A DNA stretch of 64,000 nucleotides, from the NCBI GenBank assembly GCA_905182995.1, contig CAJJDP010000092.1, forward strand, positions 192,055-256,054, in the 5' to 3' direction. Source of the DNA: Paramecium octaurelia. Taxonomy: Eukaryota; Ciliophora; Oligohymenophorea; Peniculida; Parameciidae. The first letter of the stretch is position 1; the number at the start of each line of letters is the position of its first letter. Below, one piece after another: positions 50,394-63,172 of this stretch. The notes beneath the pieces were generated by a model. The model searched no databases. It saw nothing but the letters and a program-made list of their open reading frames with translations, and was not told the DNA's origin. Both the position numbers and the translations under genes were made by a program.

Positions 50394-53300
50394 TCAATCA
50401 TCTTCATCGTTACCGCACAATGCAACTACATGGCAACGACTGGGGGGTGCTTATTTTTCAACTTCAGGCTCCATGATTTACTATGCAGCAAATTACATAA
50501 AGATCTATTCCAAATTAGGTTGACTTATTTAGAAATCCTTAATCAAATTAAATTCCTTTTGTAATTTTTCTTAAAAGAAATAAAAAGTCTAATGGAATTG
50601 GAATCCTTTCAAAGGAAATTTACAAATTATTTTGCCTGTGTGCATATCATTCATTATGTAAATATTCCCAAAATACTTTGTGATCTCCTAAGCAATCACA
50701 TCTGCGTTGTCCTAATAAAATTATTAATTTAATTACCATATTATTTGTTGGTTCAATCACAACTCGATATCCATCTCCAAATTTAGATCTCAAATGTTGA
50801 ACTGATCCTAAACATGCAAATCTACCATTAACTTAGATTGCAATCTTATTACAAAGACTTTCAGCCTCATCCATAGTGTGAGTGGTTAGAATAACAGAAC
50901 TCTACCTTAACTTAACTCCCTATTGTATGGCATTCCATAAAAATCTTCTGGCAATTGGATCCACACCAGATGATGGTTCATCAAAAAACTACATATTGGT
51001 TCCACCCATCAAAGCCAAAGCAACACATAATTTCCTTTTATTACCTCCACTCAACTATGAGGCTAATGTGTTTTCATAAGCAGTCAATTGCATCACTTTC
51101 ATAAAGTATTCTATAGTTTAATTCACTTCATCTCCTCTCAAACCCTTAAGATAAGCCCAAATTTATAGATGTCTCCTTACATTTACTATATCGTAGAGAC
51201 TATCAAATTAAGGACAAATTCCAACATTCTAATACACATCCCCCAATCCTTTTCTAACCTCCTAATGTTCTAATAAAATAGTCCCTGTGGATGGCTTTAA
51301 TTTAGAAGTTATCATATTGAATGTGGTTGACTTACCAGCCCCATTTGGACCCAATAATCCAAAAATTTATCCAGGTTCTATTCCAAATGAAGTGCCCTTT
51401 ACTGCTTGAAATCCATTAGCATAAGTCTTAGATATTTTCTTAGCAATTATTCTATCTTAGCAAATTTGATTCTCAACTCTTTTTTCCTCTTGAATAACAT
51501 CTTCATCTTGGTTAACACTTAAAATCCCTCCAGAATTGGCAGCCAATTGCTCTCTATTATCTATCAAGTATGTGATGAAAAAGTAGAGACAAGCTTAGAA
51601 GATCATGATGATCATAAAAACAAAAGAATAAGCTTTTTAGAATGGTGAACTTATATCATTATCATTAGTATCTTCTGCTATTTTATTATATACAGTTATA
51701 AATCCACTAAATGTTGCTAATGATGGGCACAAAAATGATAATATCCAAAGAATAGCCCCGAATTTAAAACATAAAACATAAATTACGGAAGCAATCAAAA
51801 AGAATCCAAATATCTGAAGCAAAACTAAGGATCTAACAGCTGATAAAAATTATGTAAATAGCCATGACAATATATAAGCAAGAGGTAAATATGCTAAATA
51901 GCAACAAAATACAAGTCCATAGACATTTGCATTGTTAAGTGCTTCAACATCGCAAATATTAACTGCTATGATGAATATAATCAGCACAAGGATACAAATA
52001 GTGATATCATAAAGATAGTATCCCAACCAATATGGTAATGTTCTGCATCCCATCACATTTAAAGCATACTTCTACTTTTTCTCTCTTTCTTCAACAGGAG
52101 CACTGCCAATTTAAGAACTAGCCATGGATACTCCAATTAATATGTAGACATAAGTATCAATTAAGGCAATTTCACCATAGACCAATTTTTTATTGGTAGT
52201 AGCATCTAATGTTGGTTCTATTGCATTATATGTGATTTTTGAAATCACAGGAGCAAGGACTGCAAAAAATGATGGCATAAACACACACATTAGATATCTT
52301 TTGGCTGTCATAGTATAATGCTTTTTAATGAAGCATGCCCAAAGTTGCAATCCAAAATTGTATTGTGGTGGTCTACTCAAACATTCAGGTGGTATTATTT
52401 TATTGAATTCCTCTGTAATATCAACGTTGATTTTAGAATCTTCATTTGTTAGTTGTTTCCCAGATGCTTTATTAAGAAAAGACTCTTCATCCATTCCTAT
52501 ATTGATAAATGCTTCTTCTAGAGTGTTCATCATTAAATTAACTTAAATAGATTGATCTCTTTCTAGTTATTCAAACAAGGGTAGGAATTTGTCTTTATGT
52601 TTAAAAGGAACCTAGAATGCTATACTGTCTTGAGATGTTTAACTGCTTGGTTTGGCTTAAGGAATGAATTTTTGAACGACATTTACGATTGTCTTACTCT
52701 TTTCACTCCACACTTATGGATTGTTGACTTTATCATATAAGCTCAAATGATATCCTATTCCAAAATTCATCTTTATAAAATCAACTGATCCAACAGTAAG
52801 CAATTTACCCTTGGCCATGATAGCCAATCTTTCTGATAAGACTTCAGCTTCATCTAAATGATGAGTGGTTAGTACTAAACACCTGCCTTCATTTTTAACT
52901 TGGATTAGAATGTCCCAAATCTTTTATCTTGATATTGGATCCATTCCAGAGGTAGGTTCATCTAGAAATACAACTTTAGATTGTCCTATCAATGAAATTG
53001 CGAGACTTAATTTTCTTCTTGTGCCTCCTGACAATTACTTTGCTAATTTCATTCTGTCATTAGTAAGATCGCATTTATTGATTATTTAATCTATTTCCAT
53101 AAGGAGTTCTTTCTCATCGATCCCTTTTAATCTTCCATAATAGAGGAGATGCTAGTCACAATTTAAACTATCATAGAGTGCATCTTTCTATGGGCAAAAT
53201 CCCAAATAATTTCTGATAACATCAAAATCTGTGTCTGTTCCATAATATGTGATTGCTCCACTATCTCTTTTTATTAGACCTGTCAATATTGAAATTAGAG

Positions 53301-54281
53301 TAGTCTTCCCAGCTCCATTATGTCCTAACAGACAAAGAATTTATGAATCGTACATTTGGAGTGTCACACCATTCACGGCCATAAGATCATTAAAACTTTT
53401 CTTCACGTTTTTAATTGAAATGGCTCTCTAAAATTGTAACATATACATTATTACCTTGGCTTATTTTTGATTATCGAAAACTTCATGATATATGGCTGAG
53501 CTATTGTCTTCTTAAGTTTCAGATTATCTTTCACCGATAAAAGGTTTGTTCATGTTGGGCAATTCAAATTGATTTGAAACATCCTCTCCTTAAATTTCGT
53601 ATTTTTTTCCAATAAAAAACAAAGGATGTTTGCTTGTTCCATATTCGTTTGATAGAACTTATTCTAAATATAAATATAAAATTCCATAAAAAAATATTTC
53701 TGCTCCTTATAATCCAAAGTAAACTGAAGGATCTAAGGCTGGTTTTGTGCCTTTAGAAATAATTCCCAATATTTAATTGTATGGATAAATATCAAACAGG
53801 AATGTTGGAAACACAATGCCAAATACAATTACAATCCAAGAATGACTATTTTAAATAAGAAGAGTACGTTTAAAAGTAGGGGATGCTGAGTAATGCTGAA
53901 CACACAGACCCGAATATGTTAAGTAGCATTGACACATCAGCTCCATTTTTAGGTTGGTCAAATAACGTTGTTAAGAAATATTGCTGCGCTGTCAATCCCA
54001 TTGCATATAACAGATAACTACCAATAGTTTGGATAGGATTAAAGTAATGGATCGTCACTGTTTCATTATCTACTATGATTATCTCATCTTAAGGTCCAAA
54101 GCAACCTGTGGGTAGTGCCAGAACGAGAAAGAAGAATGAGACAGCCATAATTCTGGCAAAGTTGAATAGAAACCAACCTAACTAGTATGCTGATTGTTTT
54201 AAGCCCATGATCTAAAGATAAATGATGAAGGATTTTTACTTTTTAGATCTCCTTTTATCTGTCACTCTTCTCTGATATCAT
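50394..54281 (-). CDS. ABCA-type ABC transporter, apparently lacking the first helix
   Basis: About 1270 residues. The model starts at ATG 54281 ([18 protein letters not shown], after a 28-nt intron inside it). Five helices of the first membrane domain follow. NBD1 has Walker [10 protein letters not shown], signature [10 protein letters not shown] and Walker [14 protein letters not shown] second membrane domain (51600-52530) precedes NBD2 with [18 protein letters not shown] and [10 protein letters not shown]. Order TMD-NBD-TMD-NBD and the EK.RLKE..KIMGL motif are ABCA hallmarks (lipid transport). Missing helix 1 and its luminal domain could mean a true short form or an upstream exon lost to the neighbouring gene. 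Confidence 0.85.
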
Positions 54282-54291
54282 TGACGTGACT

Positions 54292-54769
54292 ATGTACCTT
54301 GAACTGATCAAGAGAGTCATAGGTAAAAATTCTGCTCCAACTTAAAGGAGAGTAGAACTTGAAGTTTCCTCTAAAAAGGATATGCTGTATATTCTTACTT
54401 CCAACAAGCAGGATGACAAAGACAAGAAGTGCCACGAAGAACTCTTGCCTATATTACCGTTCTTGGTAATAAATGGTGAAGTTTTTGTGGAAAACTACGA
54501 TGGCTTATTGCCAAATGGACATCATTCTTTTGATGGAATATTAATTTATTTAACAAAAATTTATTCTATAATTTAAGTTTTCAATTTAAATTTACAACAC
54601 CAATTCCACATTCATTATTCAATATTATTTAATAAACGATGGCATGACATTTTCTACTTTTTGGTTACAATTTCAGTAATTGGAGAAAGTTGGGAATTTG
54701 AATAGTATTAAAGAATTTTTGAAATTGGTTATTAATTACCACAATTTGAATGTTAATATAAATAATTGA
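54292..54769 (+). CDS. unknown protein, starts 10 bp from the ABCA gene
   Basis: ATG 54292 opens MYLELIKRVIGKNSAPTQRR. The first 95 residues read well (LLPILPFLVINGEVFVENYD, SFDGILIYLTKIY) and have a faint thioredoxin/GST-like flavour. After that the frame is AT-rich. Either it runs intronless to TGA 54784, or a short intron near 54670-54690 leads to ...LEKVGNLNSIKEFLKLVIN and TGA 54767. The 3' end is uncertain. Function unknown. Confidence 0.45.
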
Positions 54770-54832
54770 TAATTCATATTAATTGAATAATAAAAATGTT
54801 AAACATTTGAGATATTAGATGATTTCAGATTT

Positions 54833-56348
54833 TCATTCATAAGTGCTGCGAACTAAGAGATTAGTTTTGATTGCAATAGGATTCTCAATAAAACTTGAGC
54901 AAGTCAAGTATTTTACAGGTTGTTGTTGATTATTGGCTGATAATGCTCTTGGATGAGCCTTAATCAGTTGTGTCTCTTTGTAAAACCTAATTGGTGGCAT
55001 CTACTGTTTAGACTTCCCATTGTTACTAGGACTATTATTATGTTTGCTCACGTCAATCTATTCTTTTTTGGATAGTTAATCAGACTACTTATATACATTA
55101 ATTACCTACTTTTTAATCTATTGGACTGACTTTCGGATGATCACCTTGTTTTTAATTGGTGAAGGTTTGTGTTGAACAATTTGTTTTTGCATGCAAGGAC
55201 ATAAACTGTCGAAAATGGGTTTCAATTGAATGTTACAGAAGTGATAATCCTGATTGTTCTGCAATGTAGTATATTTTTCTTTGATCAGATTCGGATATTC
55301 GATTTCAACATTTTAGACCCTATATTAATTATATATTAATATTACCTTTTTAAAGCATAATTGGTGTAATCAAAAACACTCTATTGAATAAGATTGTTTC
55401 TCAATCGAATCTTATCACAAAGAGCATCATAATTGGTCTTAAACTCCTCATAATTTTGAGTTTGTCTCTTGACTGTTTGATAATCACAGACCTACATATT
55501 AAGTTCATCCAGATCGTCAATGGCAGAATAGATATTTGCAAACATAGAAGTGAATGGAGTTTTTTCAACTTCCCTGAATTTGTTTCTGAGATACAAAGAA
55601 GGAGTCTCAGTGGTTGGAGATAGATCACATGAACTGTTTTTACTAATAGATAATTACCTTTGTATTTTAGAAATCGTCATTTGTTTTCGTTTAATTCTGT
55701 CAACCCTACTGATCATAGTAGTTGTAAGCGGTTTTTCAACTAATTTGACTTCTTCAATCTTTTGTGTTGAAGACCGAATGCGTTGATTTTCTATTCTAAC
55801 CTTCTAAGGAGATGGTTCCTTTTTAACTTGATTGCTCAATTCATCAACAAAGTCTCTGTATTGTTTGCGAGAAGTTCCTAAAAGAGACTTAATTAGATCA
55901 GTCACTAATGAGATGTTACCAGCTCTGACAGCCTGCTTGAATTGTACTTTTAATTGGGACTCCTGATTGAGATGCTTCTGAAAGCTAGAATGAAGGATGT
56001 AATAATTTTCCAAGTATTAGTACAAATTACATGTAGGAACGTAGGGGATTTCTAAAAATTGATTGCTGATTGCTTTCATCATTTCGTTTGTCTTGACATA
56101 GATGTGACTAATGATGCCATCATATATTACCACATTTATTCTTCATTATATGATTTTGTGTTTCGAATCACTCCTATGATCCAATTCTCTTTCTCCACCC
56201 TTATTTTCTCCTCTTCCTTCAACTTCCTTACCATCGAGTATACAGTCAATCTCTCTTGTTGTTAATTACCCTTGATCTAATAAATAGCCTCTTGAATCTC
56301 AGTTATTTTGGCTTTTCTTTGCTATATAGCTCCTAATAGTTCGTCCAT
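54833..56348 (-). CDS. unknown protein with coiled coil
   Basis: About 487 residues (MDELLGAIQQRKAKITEIQE). An N-terminal coiled coil is followed by a helical block with aromatic residues (SNQFLEIPYVPTCNLYQYLE, FKQAVRAGNISLVTDLIK), then Lys/Ser/Thr-rich linkers to the end. Introns of 26, 26 and 24 nt (TAG, TAG, CAG) keep the frame; I verified the total. Not recognised. Diverges from the G-patch gene (29 bp apart). Confidence 0.72.
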
Positions 56349-56377
56349 TTTAGAGTAAAATAATTTTTTATTATTAG

Positions 56378-56933
56378 ATGGCTTAAAAATTTAAAGAGAG
56401 ATTACTATAAGGTATCACCTTCCTTATCATATTTCTAGGTACTGGAGTGTCAAACAAGAAATTTGAATCTGATTATGCTATGAAATTGATGCAAAAGATG
56501 GGATGGAATCAAGGCCAAGGACTGGGCAAGAATAAAGATGGTCAAACTGATTGTGTCCAGATCGAAAGAAGAGCTGAATAATTGGCTGTAAGCCCATTTG
56601 TTTTATCCCTCTAGCTCGGAGCCCAACAGTACAGTCTGGGATAAAGTTGGAATGACTTGTGGTGGGAATAGAGCTATTCAAGCAGTCTCAAGAATCTTAA
56701 ACCCATTTCCACTAAAAATGTAATCACTCTCTTCCTATCAATATTAGCTTCCGCAACCGATCTCCTCAGATGAAGAAGACAAATTCTCAGATTATGAAAA
56801 ACACAAGATCAATCGTTCCAAAAAACCAAAAACTTATGCATAATCAGCTAAAGTTCTGATTGAATAAGATAGTGACTCAGAAGATGATACCTTTATTGCA
56901 ATTCAAAAGAAAAAAATTAAAAAGACAAAATGA
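56378..56933 (+). CDS. G-patch domain protein (PINX1/GPATCH-like)
   Basis: 157 residues. The G-patch occupies residues ~15-60: SNKKFESDYAMKLMQKMGWNQGQGLGKNKDGQTD, with the glycine pattern G-W-G-G-LG. A Lys/Asp-rich tail ends KKKIKKTK. Three introns (27, 27, 28 nt, all TAG) restore the frame. G-patch proteins usually activate DEAH helicases in ribosome biogenesis or splicing. A PINX1-like role is a guess; GPATCH4 is an alternative. Confidence 0.82.
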
Positions 56934-56951
56934 TCATAAATAAATCACCAT

Positions 56952-58225
56952 TCAGAAATCTATAACTTATTTACTCTTTAACTATTCCACCTCCTCATTC
57001 TCCAACCATTATGTTCTCTTCCCATCAGACCAAATTCCGTATTTTGCTGGCTGATTTGGCAAGTAATAAGCACCATAACCTTCTTATTTGCCATAAACCC
57101 AGTTGCCAACATATCTCCTACCGTCAGGCCACAAAAACTATCCTCTCCCATGCTTCAAATCCTCTTAGTAATTCTTTTATTGAATATTAACAATACTCCT
57201 ATGAATTATCGACCGTCACTCCATTTTATTTCACCCACTCCGGTCATTTTGTTTTGTTTCCAATTCCCCTTGTAAACTCTCCCATCCTACCACTCATATA
57301 TCCCATATCCGTGTATCTCATTATTAGCAAAAAACCCTGAATATTTTGACCCATCAGCAAAATAAAGAGTTCCATGACCCTCCTTCCTTCCCTCGTGATA
57401 TTCTCCATCATAGCGAGCCCCATCTGGCCAAGACTCCATACCTTTGCCCTATTGCTTATCATTAAACCACTAGATTAAGATACACTACAATACTTGTCCT
57501 TCATATCGAGCACCATTTATATGCAAATACACGCCCACTCCATGTGCTCTATCATCTAGCCAGTCCCCTTCATATATGTCTCCATCCCCATGGATTAACT
57601 TTCCCTTCCCGCAACATCGACCTTCTACCCACTCTCCTTCATATATCGACCCATCAGGCCAAACTTACTTTCCAGTCCCATCCCGTTTCCCTTTTAACCA
57701 TTCCCCTTCATACACTGCTCCTTTGTCGAGAGTCTTAGCTCCCAACTTTACTCTCACATCACTCATAGTCTCATCTTAATCAGTATTCAACACCTTTTAA
57801 GTATACTCTAAATTCTAATTCTTCGGCTTAGAAAAAACCGAGTTCTTACTTGCTTTATCCTACACCTCCTATTTATCTGCCTGACCCTTGCTCTCTTATT
57901 CTTTTGATTCAGGAATAGGTGTCTTATAATCTTCAATTTTATAACTTGCTTCTTTGTTCTTAGCTCTTCCTTAATTATCCTCTTTATCGTTATTCACACT
58001 ACTGGAATCTTTTGGTTTATCTTTCTTTAAATTTAATTGTTTTTCCTCTTGTATACGATGTTCTTGAAATTTATCCCTGTCCTTCTACTATGAATTATGT
58101 GATTCCTTTATTTTTGAATCCTCAAATTCTGGATTGCCTTCATCAACATTACTTTCACTCTTCTGATGTGTTCTCAAACCATATTCTAAATCTTTATTAC
58201 AGCAACTAGCCTGACAAGTTCCCAT
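56952..58225 (-). CDS. MORN-repeat protein with strong N-acylation motif
   Basis: 408 residues starting [12 protein letters not shown]: Gly2 for N-myristoylation and Cys4, Cys8 and Cys9 for palmitoylation, so membrane attachment is likely. About 140 residues of Lys/Ser/Glu-rich linker precede nine MORN units ([32 protein letters not shown] and so on) to the C-terminus. Introns of 24 nt (TAG) and 23 nt (AAG) give a length divisible by three. It converges with the G-patch gene (18 bp). A cortex or basal-body scaffold is the likely role. Confidence 0.9.
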
Positions 58226-58528
58226 GTTATTAATATTAATATTTATGTTTTTATTTACCACTTATCCGACCAAATTTGACACAAAGAATATTCAGTAAAA
58301 TTAAGTTGCTAATCTATATTCATTATATATAGGATACCCAAAAGTCCAAGCTTCGCTAAGCGTTACTTGTTAGTATTGTATCATAAAATAGATATATATA
58401 AAATTGTGTTGAATCCTGTACGAATTTGTTTGAGCATCCAATAAATATATAAATAATAAAAAGGGTAATGGTATAAGATATTTTTTGGAATTTCCAATAG
58501 AATAATATTATTTGGATTATTAATAAAA
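58226..58528. other. intergenic
   Basis: About 300 bp; a 130-codon minus-strand ORF overlapping this gap and the next gene is rejected. Nothing else seen. Confidence 0.4.
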
Positions 58529-60827
58529 TCACTATGATTGTTGCTATTAAGTTTACTCAATTTTATAGATGATGCACTATCCCTTTTCCTGTCCAAATGC
58601 AACGTGATAGACTTTATCAAATTCTCTAACAACACAACTAGTGGCCTTTTAGTCATGTAATTTCTCTGAAGAATCTTGCTCATAATTGTATAAACAGATT
58701 TTCTATTGTTATTGCTATTGAAATATAATGTTTTTATAATACCTAAGTACATGAAATGAGGACAATTGGCCATTGTTTAAGGATATGCATTGAACTGATC
58801 TCTCCAAATACTTATTCATGTATGAGTTAGTAATCACTATTGACTTTTCTTTCGAATATTTTAATTTTGTCCTATAATCCTACCACTAATTTAGTATCGT
58901 ATGTTTGAATGGATATCACCTTTAAATTCGTATCTGACATTGGGATCATCTTCTTGGCCTAACTGACTGAGTCCCAAATGAATAAAAATTTGTTGCCACC
59001 AACATAAACATATTTTGAATCAACATGAAGTGCTGTTCCAACTTCCTAAATTTCACATCTCTTTGACTCTCTTAAAGTCTTTACCGGCAAGATTCTTATG
59101 ACTTTCTCCTCTCCCAGAGTTACAAGTTGCTTCTCCTGTTGATTAATTTAGATAAGCAAATTGCCGTATTTATCAACGATTTGTGATGAATTGGTTCTAA
59201 ATGTGAATGGATTCTCGCTATTTGATTCCCTAATGAAGGTTTCTATTTTGCCTCTTTTGGTGGCCAAATATAGTGTTCCATTAAAATCGTCGGTTTCCAA
59301 ATATGCAACATCAGTTATGTCTGAGTCAACATTTAGAGTAAATAATTTTTGACAAGTCGAAATATCAAATCCTTAAAACAAATTTCCACCGCATCCTGCC
59401 ACTACGGTCTTACTTAGAATCAATAATTTAGTGATCTCCTTTCCATTTTACACAAGTTAGAAGTTGTGATCCTATGAAACATTCAGAACTGTCTCTACTT
59501 CTCCTTGATTGTCCTCTTAGAAGGCATCTATTAATAAGATAAATTTGCATACCTTTGAGTGGAGATTGTTATAAAGGAAGAGGAGGAGCCTATTTTGGAG
59601 GAGCAGGGATGGAGCCATTAGTTGCTGGTTATTTTAAGTAGGGAGTAGTTTATTATAAAGGTAGAGGAGGTGCTTGTTTGGTTTTATTACTATAGGATGA
59701 TTATTTAAGATTGCTTGTATAATTGGATTTGTTATCTTAATTTGCCGACTTCTTGGTACTATTACTGTCTAGGATATCGGTAATTGATATTTGTGAGTCT
59801 GATGTTTTTTGATAATTATTTTGATGGCCTAGATTATTCAAATTGAGTGGAGTGTTATTTTGGACATTGTTTGAATTATTATTGGTAATAGTATTATTAT
59901 TGATGTTATTGTTATTATTTTATTTTTTAATTTTATTATTAGAATTCTCATTATTTCTATTATTTTTTTCGATCTCTTCTAAGTCATCGTCGATTGCAAT
60001 GATTGATTTCTCCTAGATATCAAGAGAGGGTTGCTGAATTAGAGAGAGGGGGTTTGATTATTTTGGTTATTTTCCTTCATTTGACTCTTGTTCAAAGGGT
60101 CTTTTGGGTGCATTTAAAAAGTAGTTCTGTAGGTTTTTCTTGAGTGCTTCATGTTGATTTACAATCGATTCAACAATATTGTTAATGGCTGTCTGGTATT
60201 GTTGTGAATGGATTTTGCCATTTGCAATTCTTTCTTATATAAGGTCTATTTGATGTCCTTGAATCTTTTTGATGGAGAAGGAAAATCGATCAGGATTTGG
60301 TTTAAAGCTTTCAATTTCGGTGAGAAGTTAAAAGAAGTTCTCCTAATTCGAAGTTGATTCAAATTCTTTTAATTTCTGCATTTATACTGATTTGGCGGTC
60401 TCTTGCTAAGAAAATTATCCAATCATTTTTTTAGTGCTAAAATTAACATATAAGTTTACTCGAGTATAGTTTATTTAGATTTCTCGAACATTTCATTCAA
60501 TTATTTTTATGCTTGTTCCATCGTAATCTTAATTTAATCATAAAAAGCAATAAGACTAATTAAATGTAATCATTATTACTCATCTATTTTAGGACTCAAT
60601 TCCGCATTCTAAGAGTGAAGCTGCGATTTGAAGTCCCTCAGAAATTTTTTAACAGGATGTTTAATGCAAGATTAATGTTCCTCCATACAATAAACACATA
60701 ATAGCTGATGTTTATTGCATTTTTCATCAATGCAAACCATATTCAAGAATTCTTCTTCGTGTTCCGCTATATTGCAGGATTGATAATGAAAATTTTGCAT
60801 TTTATTAATTAGCAAATTTTCAGTCAT
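58529..60827 (-). CDS. B-box zinc finger, coiled-coil and WD-repeat protein
   Basis: 732 residues. A B-box zinc finger at the N-terminus (CNIAEHEEEFLNMVCIDEKC, then HQLLCVYCMEEH and CIKHPVKKF) lacks a RING. A coiled coil (MEQAQKQLNEMFEKSKQTIL) follows. A long Asn/Gln-rich linker holds repeated AP(P/L)PL.Q motifs. The C-terminal half is a WD/beta-propeller (DTKLVVGLQDKIKIFERK, FDKVYHVAFGQEKGQCIIYK). Introns of 24, 23, 25 and 28 nt fit exactly. Architecture is TRIM-like without RING, known in ciliates. The start is set at 60827; an earlier ATG at 60878 overlaps the next gene's stop. Confidence 0.85.
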
Positions 60828-60877
60828 GCAAATTTTGTTTAAATATGTATTATAAGTATTAAAAATTATACATTTCA

Positions 60878-62404
60878 TCAATAAAGTCCTCTTAAAAATG
60901 TTACGCCCTACTCATTCTATTTCTTGTTCCCCAACACCGAGTCAGTTCGAGCAACCTTGTTCAAGGGACTTTTCACACTGAAATCAATTGGAGAAGTAGA
61001 CTTTGTGGTGACAGCATTTCCCTTAGTACTCACTGCATTCCCTTTTGTGGGTTTCCATTCATAGTCCTTCAATGAGAGTTCATTATTATTCAAAAATGTC
61101 TTAATATTCTGGTTCTCTTTGATGGCCTTATTGGTAGTTGGTTCTGGTTTCTAACATCCTTATTTATGATTGTAGAAATATTAAGGTGGGTTGATTTCTT
61201 TTGCATCAATTCGAGGTTGAGAAACTGCTTTATAGAGATTGTTGATTCTATTCAAATTGTCCATCAATGAAGACTTGGGTTATTCTTCAAGTTCTTTTGG
61301 TTTCCTAATAACATTTTACTAATCGTATACTTTGAGTTCTATTATGTCTAATAATCCTTTAAAGGTTTCAATTCGGTGATATTAGGGTGATTCTTGTGGT
61401 ACTATTACACAAACCCTAAACGCTATTAGAGACTGGATTCTTATGGTTATCTTTGCATTAGTGAACGTTAAATTAATAAAAATTTATATTTCATGAGTTT
61501 GTAGAAATCCTCTATTTTCTCTGAGTATTTCCAGTATTAATAATTGTTTTCTTGTGTTTTAGGAAATTCATATCTAACATCGAACAATTATTCCTGGCTG
61601 AAGAAATCAATTTAATTTCTGGTAGAGGATAAGTAGGTTTGATTAATTGACATCTTCCCAAATTCGATGGTAGATTGTTTTAAATTTATCCATTCATTTC
61701 TGTAAGACTCTGGCAGCACACATAACTTATGAATGGATTTGTTTAATTGGTAGTCTATGTAGTAGTTTATGTTAGAGCCTTTTCACTTATGTAACTTTAG
61801 ATGGAAGCAAATGCCTTTTTAGATTTTCGAGAAATATTCAAGACTACTTTAGGTTTTTCAGATTCTACGACTGAAGATCTTAATTTATGTTTTTTCACTT
61901 CTTGAGATTATGTAACATTGTGTTCATCATTCCCTTATTATTGCGATTATAACATGAGTAACTATATTTCGCTGTTCCTTTCATTCCCTTGATTGCTAAT
62001 ATTACGAATGGTCGTTTGATGTTTGATGAGTATACTAGACATTCTCTTAAAAAGAGTCCTTTTTCTTTCCTTTGTTCTTTGCAATTCATTGGAGATCACC
62101 TCCTATTACTATACAATTGTTTTCGGGTATTAACAATCAATATGTAGCTACAATTCCATATCAAATGTTTTACCTACTTTTAAGATAGTTGTTCTGTACC
62201 ACTTTTCCTTCTTTATTACTTTCTCGAATTCTTTATGCTACTCAATTCGAAACTCTTACTAATCCGTTTTAGTATTACTTCCTATTCTCTGATTCTTAGA
62301 CTTTTCATTGTTCTCACCCTTTTTTATGGCGATTCAGTTTTTTGTAATGTCCTATATTATAGACTCAGATGAGGTAAACGAGTAGAAGAATAAGAATGTT
62401 CCAT
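60878..62404 (-). CDS. unknown Lys/Gln-rich protein
   Basis: 489 residues from ATG 62404 (MEHSYSSTRLPHLSLQ). Helical, with blocks EFRIEQHKEFEKVIKKEKW, YQYWKYSEKIEDFYKLMK and HRIETFKGLLDIIELKVYD. Introns of 20 nt (TAG), 17 nt (CAG) and 20 nt (TAG) join three exons; total is divisible by three. The end is rich in Lys and Asn with a repeated GNAV.TKG element. No family recognised. Confidence 0.7.
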
Positions 62405-63172
62405 ATTTTATTTTTTGAGATTACTAATGTTGGCATAGTTCATAGAAAGTATCTAGTTTTAAGTTGTATTAATTCTAATTTAAGAATTAATTGAAGATTC
62501 CATAATGAAATATTTTACAAATTAAATATATTTAATTATCTTAAGTCCAACCTCTTAGAAAAAGTAGAAATACCTTGATTATAAAAACTCTAATTTGCTG
62601 AAATAGCTTGATTTAAACTTATATCTCAACCTAATTTTCCTCCTTCATTCTTCTAAATTACAATTAATCTAATTAACTATAATAATTAAAAAATATTTAT
62701 ATAAGTGGATGAGTGAAATTTAATTTAGAGTCAAAAAGTTAACATAATCGCCACTTTTAATAACAAAATTATAAAATACTAAATTCTTATTCTAAATAAT
62801 ATTAATAAATAATAGGTAATGGCTATAAAATGATGTATGAGATTAAAAAAGTAATTCAATAATTTATGAATTCTTTTTTTTATTTGATCGCCTATTCTAA
62901 TTCAAAAAAATTGATCCAAAATTTAATAATTTAAGTAGCCAATTCTTCCTCTATAAATAACCATTAATGACAATTCTTATATATATATAATATAGACATT
63001 ATCTATTATTCTATTGAATTCAGAATTCTTTAAAGAAAAGTTAGCTGTAATTATAATTTTTATTATATTTTTTCTCAGGATTAATGAGTGTAAAATAAAT
63101 GGCAAGTGGCTTTTATCAATTATATTAAATTTATATATATAGATATTATATTTGTTAGATCAACAGAAATCA
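62405..63172. other. gene-free AT-rich stretch
   Basis: About 770 bp, the largest gap. TGA codons interrupt every frame. No RNA gene or tandem repeat seen. Possibly promoter and 3' flanks. Confidence 0.5.

Noticed and set aside
55401-55628. Paired plus and minus ORFs around 55.4-55.8 kb
   Set aside because: Shadows of the 487-residue minus-strand gene.
58381-58773. 130-codon minus-strand ORF open in the standard code
   Set aside because: The B-box/WD gene's last exon uses another frame through 58529-58773 and makes a better protein; this frame is a shadow.
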